NCBI GenBank assembly: GCA_002083365.1 | Contig: LVWS01000045.1 | Span: 62,001-126,000 of the forward strand | Reading direction: 5' to 3' | Origin: Nitrospira sp. SG-bin1 | GTDB taxonomy: Bacteria > Nitrospirota > Nitrospiria > Nitrospirales > Nitrospiraceae | Length of the DNA stretch: 64,000 bases | In this document: in pieces, positions 1 to 9,024 of the stretch | Position numbering within the stretch: position 1 is the stretch's first letter | How the letters are laid out: each line of letters begins with the position of its first letter | Made by a program: the position numbers and the translations under genes | Notes under the pieces: generated by a model | What the model was told of the DNA's origin: nothing | The model's database searches: none | What the model saw: only the letters and a program-made list of their open reading frames with translations

Positions 1-539
1 ATTTTTTTCACGGCTTGGAAGCCCCCCTCCTGGAACTGGGCGATGGCTTTTGATTCGGCATTCAGTTGCCGATCCATCATCCGATCGAGGAGTCTGACCC
101 GTTGCTGTTGCTCGGCCGACTCATGGACCAAATTTTCGAGATACCCCACGAATGCCGGCCTTTGCTTCATGACCCTCTTGTGGGCCTCCAAGTACGACTC
201 TTCTCCCGTCACCAGGTAGCGTCGATGCGCATCCTCGGCTTCGCTCATCGCGGCATCGATCGTATTCAGAAGTTGAATGAGATCGTGGCTACGGCCATCC
301 AACCCACGATTGGTAAGCAGGATGTTCATGTTTTGATAGGATATCGCGCTGACGATAAGGATCCCGACGAACACCAGGCTGAAACCGGCCAAAACACGTT
401 GCTCGATGGTCAGCTTCTGAAACCATGCCACTGAAGCATGCCAGACACTTGATGAACCTGCGGGAGCTGCTGCTGGCGATGCAGACCTCTCAGCCGCTAG
501 GAGAGGAGCTGGTGAGTCATGATTGGAGGCTGATTCCAT
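1..539 (-). CDS. CHASE3-domain membrane sensor protein, N-terminal part (truncated by window edge)
   Basis: About 179 residues are visible; the gene continues beyond base 1. The ATG at 539 follows an in-frame stop. A cytoplasmic leader of about 45 residues rich in Ala, Ser and Pro precedes one hydrophobic helix (GFSLVFVGILIVSAISY). Then comes a helical extracytoplasmic region with 'RRYLVTGEESYLEAHK', which is typical of CHASE3 sensor domains. CHASE3 proteins are usually histidine kinases, diguanylate cyclases or chemoreceptors, so the output domain cannot be told from here. The 120 bases between it and nuoN hold no gene. No clear ribosome binding site precedes the ATG, so the exact start is uncertain. 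Confidence 0.7.
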   Translation of the reverse strand, partial: MESASNHDSPAPLLAAERSASPAAAPAGSSSVWHASVAWFQKLTIEQRVLAGFSLVFVGILIVSAISYQNMNILLTNRGLDGRSHDLIQLLNTIDAAMSEAEDAHRRYLVTGEESYLEAHKRVMKQRPAFVGYLENLVHESAEQQQRVRLLDRMMDRQLNAESKAIAQFQEGGFQAVKK

Positions 540-659
540 CGATCAAGACGACTGGCATCACGATACCGCAGTGATCGTACGGAAGCCATACAACGAAGTC
601 TGTTCTCGCGTAAAGTCATGATGATTGTAGCAGAACTCTTGGACGGGGGAAGCAGAAAA

Positions 660-2156
660 CTAACTACCAAGCGGGGGCCCGGACGGAACGGCAACAGCCG
701 AAGGACCGACAAAATTCGCAAACATGAGCGTCGCGTTGACTACCCAGTCCGTGAACGGTTGCGGATATATGCCGATCACCAACGTTCCGGCTAAACCGAT
801 ATAGATCACGGTCTTCATTGCTCCCGAAATCGCGATAGGAGAGGGGTCCAGCGGCTCATTGATGTACATCTGTTTGACGACGATGAGGTAGTAGTACATC
901 GATATCACGATGTTGATCAGTCCCACGGCGATCAGTACATAGAGCCCCTCTTTGATGGCCGCGACGAAGATGTAGAGTTTGCCGATAAACCCGGCCAGCG
1001 GCGGCACACCGGCCAGGGACAGGAGGAACAGCAACATCGAGAACGCCAGAAACGGTGACCGTCTGTTCAAACCACGGTAGTCTTCGATTTCGTCTCGCCC
1101 AATGGCTTGGCTGACCGCGATCACGACGGCGAAGGCTCCGATATTGGCGAACAGATAGGCGAGAAGATAGAACAGAATGGCATCGCTTCCCATTTTGGTG
1201 CCTGCCGCAAGCCCGATCAACACATTCCCTACTTGAGCAATGCCCGAATAGGCCAGCAACCGTTTGATGTTGCGTTGGGCAATGGCCACGATATTGGCGT
1301 AGGTCATCGATAAGATCGACACCGCCACCAATAAGGACACCCATAACGGCTTGAACGTGCCCAACGCCACCAGGAAAATGCGGAGCAAGATCGCAAAGGC
1401 CGCCGCTTTTGGGGCGATCGACAAAAAGGTCGTTATGGGAGTCGGAGCTCCGTGGTAGGTATCGGGAATCCAGGCGTGAAATGGGACGGCGCCGATTTTA
1501 AATCCCAGAGAAGCAAAGATCAGCAGAAAGCCGATGATTAAACCGGGTGTCGCCTGGGCCGTCGTCATGTCTGAAAAGACTAGCTTGCCGGTTTCTCCGT
1601 AGACGAGGCTAATCCCGTAGGCCAGTAACCCCGCGGCAAAGACGCCCAAGATAAAAAACTTGAGCCCGCCTTCGTTTGAAGCCAAATCATCACGCAGATA
1701 CGACACCAGCACATAGAAGCCAAGCGTAGCAAACTCCAGGCTGACGAAGACCGACAATAGATCGTTGGCGGAGGCCATGAACATCATGCCGAGTGCCGCC
1801 ATGACGACGAGACAGTAATATTCCCCTCGGAATAGCGTGAATCGATTGACGTACTCGATCGAAGCGAGGATGACGAGAATCGTCGCGGCTAGGATAAAGA
1901 TTTTGAAAAAGATCGCCATGCGATCCAGCACGAACATGTTGCCGAAGAGGGTGCCGGAAATATGATTGAGGTCGAACCAGCCCAAACATCCGAGTGTGAC
2001 TGCCAGACCGGCCACACTAAGATAGGCCAGTCGCTCCTTGGGGAGGCGCGGAAGAGAGAAATCGACGATGAGGACCACGCAAAGCCAGCAGGTCAGAACA
2101 ATTTCCGGCAATAAGAGCAGAAGATCGGAGAAGGCGAGGTTCAGCGAGAATGTCAT
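660..2156 (-). CDS. nuoN: NADH-quinone oxidoreductase subunit N (antiporter-like membrane subunit)
   Basis: A 498-residue polytopic membrane protein and the last gene of the nuo operon. It is one of the antiporter-like subunits of the complex I membrane arm. The helix-5 glutamate (about E141, in 'SLEFATLGFY') and the helix-7 lysine (about K220, in 'GFKIGAVPFHAW') of the proton channel are present. The 'PDTYHGAPTP' stretch and a late 'GVPPLAGFIGK' motif are typical of NuoN. Its ATG overlaps the stop of the upstream nuoM copy by four bases, which implies translational coupling. Length is close to the usual 480-500 residues. No terminator is visible after it. Confidence 0.95.
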   Translation of the reverse strand: MTFSLNLAFSDLLLLLPEIVLTCWLCVVLIVDFSLPRLPKERLAYLSVAGLAVTLGCLGWFDLNHISGTLFGNMFVLDRMAIFFKIFILAATILVILASIEYVNRFTLFRGEYYCLVVMAALGMMFMASANDLLSVFVSLEFATLGFYVLVSYLRDDLASNEGGLKFFILGVFAAGLLAYGISLVYGETGKLVFSDMTTAQATPGLIIGFLLIFASLGFKIGAVPFHAWIPDTYHGAPTPITTFLSIAPKAAAFAILLRIFLVALGTFKPLWVSLLVAVSILSMTYANIVAIAQRNIKRLLAYSGIAQVGNVLIGLAAGTKMGSDAILFYLLAYLFANIGAFAVVIAVSQAIGRDEIEDYRGLNRRSPFLAFSMLLFLLSLAGVPPLAGFIGKLYIFVAAIKEGLYVLIAVGLINIVISMYYYLIVVKQMYINEPLDPSPIAISGAMKTVIYIGLAGTLVIGIYPQPFTDWVVNATLMFANFVGPSAVAVPSGPPLGS

Positions 2157-3865
2157 TCGCTCATCCTCCCTGAAACATCCGTAGGCAGGCGTGGGAGCTT
2201 GTTGGCGGCAATCGAAGCACCCTCCGGTGTTTCAAGGATGATGTCCTCCCGCCCCGTTCCTACCCCGTCATCGTCGGTTTGGGCAACAGGAACCACCTGC
2301 GTAATCCTCGCAACCAACGGATCCACCCCGGAACGAACCACTTCGTACAAATGCATCGGAAAAATCCCAAACCCGATGCTGATCGAAATCATGATCAATA
2401 AGGGCAGGCGATCGACCGGAGAAATCGCATCATGCGCATGACTGTACTTTTGATTCATCGGCCCGTAAAAAAGTCCGCGCATCATTTTGAACAGGTACGC
2501 CAAAGTCAGCACGATACCTAACATCGCAACAATGACTTGCAGAGGGTACTTGTTCCAACTGCCGACGATGATCATGATTTCCGCGATAAAATTCACCGTA
2601 CCCGGCATCCCGATCGACGCCATACAAGCGACGATGAAACATGCTGAAATGAATGGCATTTTGTTCGAGAGACCGCCCAAGGAGGGGATGTCGCGCGTAT
2701 GGGTCTGATCATAGACCCACCCAGCCATCGCGAAGAGCATGCCGGTCGCCATCGCATGGGCGAACATGTAGATGACGGCGCCGCTCAAGCTAATGTAATT
2801 CAACGCCGCCATACCGAGAAATACATAGCCCATGTGACTGGAACTGGAATAGCCGATCACGTATTTTGTGTCTTTGGCGTAAAACGCTACGAAGCCGCCG
2901 TAAATGATGCTGAACATGCAAAGAACGGCCGCGATCGGCATCAGCTCCCTGGTCGTTTCAGGGAGAATTTCGAAGGCCACCCGGATAATGGAAAAATGCC
3001 CCAGCTTCATCAAGACCCCCGCATGAAGCATGCTCGTGGCCGCAGGGGCGGCTGCATGGCCGACCGGAGACCACGAGTGCAGGGGCCATAGCGGAGCGAT
3101 CGAGGCAAAACCGAAGAACACCAATACCCAGATGATCTTGTCCAGCGTTGTGCCAAGCATCGGGATATTCATGAGATTCGCCTGTTCACGCAACACCAGA
3201 ATATCGAAGGTGTTCAGGCCGGAATATTTATAGATCAGGAGAATGCCCATGAGCGCAACGACGGCGAACGCGGACAGAAACAGCACCAGTTTCATCGCCG
3301 CATATTCTTTGCTGTTCGATCCAAAATTCAGGATGAAACCGACCGAGTCACGCAGTTTGAGCCCCTCGGGGTCGGTCATCTCCAAATACTTCTTGGTGTG
3401 GCTGCCCCACATGCCCAACAACAAATACATCGGAATGACGGACATCTCGTAGAAGAAATAGAGGAAGAACAAGTCGAGGGACATGAACACGCCGATCGTG
3501 GCGGCAGCCAAAATCAGCAGCCAGATGTAAAACTCCTTCGTCCGGTCCTTGATGTGCCACGAGACGAAGATGCCGGCGAACAGCAAGATCGTCGAGGCCA
3601 AAACGAGCGGGGTCCCGATTCCATCGACGCCGAGGTATAATGAAATGCCGAGCTGCCTGGACCACTCGAACTTTTGGACAAACTGGAATCCGCCCTTCAC
3701 CGGATCGTATGCGTAAAAGAGATAGAGCGACGCGATCAGCGACACAAACGCCGCACTGGCGGCGACGCTTCGCACGAGCAATGGCTGTCGATTGGAGATA
3801 AAAATCAACGCCAAGGCCCCCGCAAACGGGGCAAACAGGATATAGAGCAGTGTGGACTCTCCCAT
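2153..3865 (-). CDS. nuoM: Second NuoM-like antiporter subunit (divergent NuoM paralogue)
   Basis: A 570-residue NuoM homologue and the second of two tandem copies. Retained: the helix-5 glutamate (E140, 'FFYEMSVIPMYLLL'), the helix-8 lysine (K287, 'HAGVLMKLG') and a glutamate in 'GTVNFIAEIMII'. The helix-7 lysine, K237 in the neighbouring copy ('FAFKAPVFPFHTWLPDA'), is isoleucine here (I256, codon at 3098-3100, 'FASIAPLWPLHSWSPVG'), and the following Asp is Val. About 27 extra residues lie between the helix-5 'MWG' and the next helix. Tandem nuoM genes define the '2M' type of complex I. Whether this copy moves protons is open. It starts 8 bases after the other copy and overlaps nuoN by 4. 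Confidence 0.93.
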   Translation of the reverse strand: MGESTLLYILFAPFAGALALIFISNRQPLLVRSVAASAAFVSLIASLYLFYAYDPVKGGFQFVQKFEWSRQLGISLYLGVDGIGTPLVLASTILLFAGIFVSWHIKDRTKEFYIWLLILAAATIGVFMSLDLFFLYFFYEMSVIPMYLLLGMWGSHTKKYLEMTDPEGLKLRDSVGFILNFGSNSKEYAAMKLVLFLSAFAVVALMGILLIYKYSGLNTFDILVLREQANLMNIPMLGTTLDKIIWVLVFFGFASIAPLWPLHSWSPVGHAAAPAATSMLHAGVLMKLGHFSIIRVAFEILPETTRELMPIAAVLCMFSIIYGGFVAFYAKDTKYVIGYSSSSHMGYVFLGMAALNYISLSGAVIYMFAHAMATGMLFAMAGWVYDQTHTRDIPSLGGLSNKMPFISACFIVACMASIGMPGTVNFIAEIMIIVGSWNKYPLQVIVAMLGIVLTLAYLFKMMRGLFYGPMNQKYSHAHDAISPVDRLPLLIMISISIGFGIFPMHLYEVVRSGVDPLVARITQVVPVAQTDDDGVGTGREDIILETPEGASIAANKLPRLPTDVSGRMSE

Positions 3866-3873
3866 TGCGCGAC

Positions 3874-5433
3874 CTAATACCTTCTTCCGGATTGGCTGGC
3901 TTCGAGTGACACCCTGGTCTCCTGAGAAACTCGATCAACGAGTGCTTGAACGGATCCATTCATGATTCGTAAGAACGGCGATGGATAGAGCCCAATCCAG
4001 AGAATCATGATGGACAGTGACACGACAATGATCTTCTCGCGCGGTTGCAGGTCGCTCATCGTCCCCTTCACTGCAGCACCCAACGGACCCATCATTGAAC
4101 GTTCGTAGTACCACAGAAAGTATGCAGCGCCGAAAATCACCCCCAGAACTGCAATGGCACCGAACCACCATTTGGCTTTGAACGCCCCCAGCAGGATGAG
4201 AAACTCGCCGACAAAACCGTTGGTGCCCGGAAGCCCGATCGACGCCAACCCGATAATGAGGAAGAAGGTCGCCAGAAGAGGAACTTGTTTCGCCATCCCT
4301 CCGAACGCGGACAACTGAGTCGTCTGCTGCCGAGAGTAGAGAAACCCGGCGATAAAGAAGAGCCCTGCGGTGCTGAAGCCCAGATTGATCATCGTCAGCA
4401 AGCCGCCCTGCAAACCTTGATAGTTCAGAGCGAACAATCCCACCACGACAAAGCCAAGATGGCTGACGCTGCTATAGGCCAACAACCGCCGAAAATCGGC
4501 TTGGACCAAAGCCATCCACGCTCCATAGAGAATCGCGCAGAGCCCGAGCACGATCACAACCATGACAACCGTTTCGCTTTTCGACGCATCCGGAAGCAGG
4601 GGAATACTGAAACGCATAAAACCGAACGTGCCTAGTTTCAAACCCGCCAAGACCACGGCCATTCCAATCGGCCCTTCCAACAGTGCATCCGGCAGCCACG
4701 TGTGGAAAGGGAACACCGGTGCTTTGAACGCAAACCCCAGGAACATCAGCCAAAAGATGACGAGTTGCTGGGAGACCGGAATCGGTACCGTCAAGAGGTC
4801 GAGTAGATCAAACGAGTAGGTTTGATCCGTGTGATGCAGCGAAGCCCATTGATGGTAATTGATATTCAGCAATGCGATGCCGACCAGCATGAAGACGCTG
4901 CCCAACAGCGTATAAATGACGAACTTCAGCGCGGCATAGTGACGCTCGGCGCCCCCTCCCCACAGCTTGATGAGGAAGTAGCTGGGAATCAGCATGAGTT
5001 CCCAGAACACGAAGAACAGGATCAAATCCAGCGACACGAAGACGCCCATCGTCGTCGTTTCGAGCGCCAACAGACACATCATGTAGAGTTTGACTTGATG
5101 TCGGATCGTGTCCCACGAGTAGACCACCACCAAGACCGTCAGAAAGGCCGTGAGCCCGACGAACAAGACGCTGATCCCATCGACGGCGAGGTGGTAGCTG
5201 ATGCCTAACGCCGGAATCCATCGGACACGTTCAGTGAATTGCATGGCGGCCGTTTCCGGCACAAACCGCAGTAAGACAAACACCGCGAGGGCAAGCTCCA
5301 CCAGCGCGATGGTGAGAGCTGAGGTCCGGACCATGTCTTCTTCGTCGAACAGCCACAATACGGCCGCCCCGACAACGGGGAGGAATAAAATACAGGACAG
5401 AATCGGGAATCCAGCTGTGAGTTCTTCGAGCAT
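3874..5433 (-). CDS. nuoM: NADH-quinone oxidoreductase subunit M (canonical copy)
   Basis: A 519-residue polytopic subunit of the membrane arm, close in length to ordinary NuoM (about 500). All channel residues are present: E145 in 'FWELMLIP', K237 in 'FAFKAPVFPFHTWLPDA', K266 in 'VLAGLKLGTFG' and the late glutamate in 'GTNGFVGEFLILLG'. This is therefore the conventional proton-channel subunit, and it serves as the internal comparison for the divergent copy downstream. It lies 24 bases after nuoL and 8 bases before the second nuoM, inside the minus-strand nuo operon. Confidence 0.95.
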   Translation of the reverse strand: MLEELTAGFPILSCILFLPVVGAAVLWLFDEEDMVRTSALTIALVELALAVFVLLRFVPETAAMQFTERVRWIPALGISYHLAVDGISVLFVGLTAFLTVLVVVYSWDTIRHQVKLYMMCLLALETTTMGVFVSLDLILFFVFWELMLIPSYFLIKLWGGGAERHYAALKFVIYTLLGSVFMLVGIALLNINYHQWASLHHTDQTYSFDLLDLLTVPIPVSQQLVIFWLMFLGFAFKAPVFPFHTWLPDALLEGPIGMAVVLAGLKLGTFGFMRFSIPLLPDASKSETVVMVVIVLGLCAILYGAWMALVQADFRRLLAYSSVSHLGFVVVGLFALNYQGLQGGLLTMINLGFSTAGLFFIAGFLYSRQQTTQLSAFGGMAKQVPLLATFFLIIGLASIGLPGTNGFVGEFLILLGAFKAKWWFGAIAVLGVIFGAAYFLWYYERSMMGPLGAAVKGTMSDLQPREKIIVVSLSIMILWIGLYPSPFLRIMNGSVQALVDRVSQETRVSLEASQSGRRY

Positions 5434-5457
5434 AACCGCAGTCCGGTCTGGTGACGA

Positions 5458-7434
<1,977 letters not shown>

Positions 7435-7548
7435 AGTACCGTGCCATTCTGAGGATGCTTAGTTAGCCAACCATGCTGCACGGAGCCGGATCCTAAAGCG
7501 TACTCTTGGATGGTACGTTGAGGGGTACGAGCCACCGACTGCACCGTT

Positions 7549-7568
7549 GGATGTGAGGGCCCACATCC
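7549..7568 (-). promoter_or_regulatory. Hairpin between nuoK and nuoL
   Basis: A perfect 7-base-pair inverted repeat (GGATGTG / CACATCC, 6-base loop) begins two bases after the nuoK stop codon. It sits in the only sizeable gap between the genes from nuoI to nuoN. No T-run follows on the minus strand, so it is not a standard terminator. It could protect or process the mRNA, or weakly attenuate. The rest of the 7435-7570 gap shows no gene. Confidence 0.4.
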
Positions 7569-7570
7569 TG

Positions 7571-7873
7571 TTACCACTTTAATAGGTTCATTTCATCCAC
7601 ATTCGTGGAAATCTTGCCTCTGAACACGACGATAATGATGGCCAACCCGACGGCCGCTTCGCCCGCGGCAATGGCGATGATAAACAGCGCGACCAGTTGT
7701 CCGGCCATAGATTCCAAATAGTGCGAAAAGGCGACCAAATTGATATTGGCCGCATTCATCATGATTTCGACCGACATCAGAACAATGATGAAGTTCCGCC
7801 GGATGAGCACCCCTAAGAGCCCCGTCATAAAAAGGACGGCGCTGACGGCTGTATAGGCTGACAACGGAATCAT
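7571..7873 (-). CDS. nuoK: NADH-quinone oxidoreductase subunit K
   Basis: A 100-residue protein with three hydrophobic helices, the standard NuoK size. 'LMSVEIMMNAANINLVAFS' carries the conserved membrane glutamate (about E36) and 'IAAGEAAVGLAIIIVVF' the second one, both part of the hydrophilic axis linking the quinone site to the antiporters. The ATG overlaps the end of nuoJ by four bases. The downstream neighbour is nuoL, separated by a gap containing a hairpin. Confidence 0.96.
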   Translation of the reverse strand: MIPLSAYTAVSAVLFMTGLLGVLIRRNFIIVLMSVEIMMNAANINLVAFSHYLESMAGQLVALFIIAIAAGEAAVGLAIIIVVFRGKISTNVDEMNLLKW

Positions 7874-8397
7874 GACCGCTCTCTCTCCGCGTCCAGCGGC
7901 TTAGGCGTCTTGGCCAGGACGATGGCGCCGATGATGGCTCCGAGCAGAAAAATGCCCACGATCTCGAACTGTAAGAGATGGTCACTGAACATTTTGATGC
8001 CCACGGCGTAGGTGTCGCCGTCTTGCAGCACGACACTGGCCGGGGTATCCCCCTTTGCCCCATCAAAGGGAGACCGCAGGAGGAGGTAGAGAACATAACT
8101 GGCCCCCAAGACAGCAGGTCCGAGAATATACAGGGCCGAAGGATGAAAATACCGTTCATCCGTCTTGAGATTCATCAACATCAACACAAAGAGGTACAGC
8201 ACCAGAATAGCCCCAACATAGACAATCACCTGCACGGCCCACAGGAACTCCGCGTTGAGGAGGATGAACAGGCCGGACACGTGCATGAGCAGCACGAGCA
8301 GGGATAAGGCACAGTGAACAGGATGACGTAACGCCACCGTTAGAACACCGGCGGCAATGCTCACCAACGCGAAATACACGAAAAACATTCCGACCAT
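7870..8397 (-). CDS. nuoJ: NADH-quinone oxidoreductase subunit J
   Basis: A 175-residue protein with five predicted hydrophobic helices. 'EFLWAVQVIVYVGAILVLYLFVLMLMNL' is the hallmark of NuoJ, including the helix-3 region that deforms during turnover. It lies 9 bases after nuoI and overlaps nuoK by four bases. A second ATG three codons in (8388) is possible, but the first one keeps the usual spacing. Confidence 0.95.
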   Translation of the reverse strand: MVGMFFVYFALVSIAAGVLTVALRHPVHCALSLLVLLMHVSGLFILLNAEFLWAVQVIVYVGAILVLYLFVLMLMNLKTDERYFHPSALYILGPAVLGASYVLYLLLRSPFDGAKGDTPASVVLQDGDTYAVGIKMFSDHLLQFEIVGIFLLGAIIGAIVLAKTPKPLDAERERS

Positions 8398-8406
8398 GCG
8401 TGCGGC

Positions 8407-8994
8407 TCAGCTCAGATGTTTGGGAAGCGGTTGGGTCGACTTCTGTACCGACTGCGGAAAATAGTAGCGGTACTCGCGGCTCTGTTCGACGTTTTTCTCT
8501 TGGTTGTGCGCGTACAAATATTTTTTCCCATCCTCGAGGTGGCGCTCACCGATGTCATACAACCGCTTTTTGTCGAACAGCAGACTGCGTTTGTCGTGGG
8601 TTGAATATTCGTACATCTTGGTCATCGCCAGCGCGTTGACCGGACAGGCCTCAACACAATAGCCGCAGAACACACACTTCGTGATATCGATATAAAATTC
8701 GCTGGCATAGCGCTGGAGCGGGCGGGCGGTATCCTCGGCGCTGACCACTTTGATGCAATGCGAAGGACAGGCGGCTTCACATAGATCGCACCCGACACAC
8801 CGTTCGCGTCCATCATCGTATCGAAGTAAGCCTAGCGCTCCCCGATGTGTATCCGGGATCGTTCGTTGTTCGCGCGGATACTGAAAGGTCATCGGTCGAT
8901 GAAGCATGTGCCGAAACGTGACCTTCATCGCATCCCAAATCTCATAAAACAACGCGGCATGAAGGATTTTCTTGGTCAGCGCGGCGACACTCAT
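8407..8994 (-). CDS. nuoI: NADH-quinone oxidoreductase subunit I (two [4Fe-4S] ferredoxin-type subunit)
   Basis: A 195-residue peripheral-arm subunit carrying clusters N6a and N6b. Two CxxCxxCxxxC-P motifs are visible at C66/C69/C72/C76 ('CVGCDLCEAACP') and C107/C110/C113/C117 ('CVFCGYCVEACP'). It passes electrons towards NuoB. An AGGAG-like site stands four bases before the ATG. In the usual order nuoH lies between nuoG and nuoI. Here only 30 bases separate them, so nuoH is missing from the operon. Confidence 0.96.
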   Translation of the reverse strand: MSVAALTKKILHAALFYEIWDAMKVTFRHMLHRPMTFQYPREQRTIPDTHRGALGLLRYDDGRERCVGCDLCEAACPSHCIKVVSAEDTARPLQRYASEFYIDITKCVFCGYCVEACPVNALAMTKMYEYSTHDKRSLLFDKKRLYDIGERHLEDGKKYLYAHNQEKNVEQSREYRYYFPQSVQKSTQPLPKHLS

Positions 8995-9024
8995 CGTAGC
9001 TCCTCGTTAGAACGCAGGCATTCC

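Noticed and set aside
66..434. Open frame on the plus strand at the window start
   Set aside because: It lies opposite the CHASE3 protein frame, whose sequence is family-like; the plus frame shows no domain.
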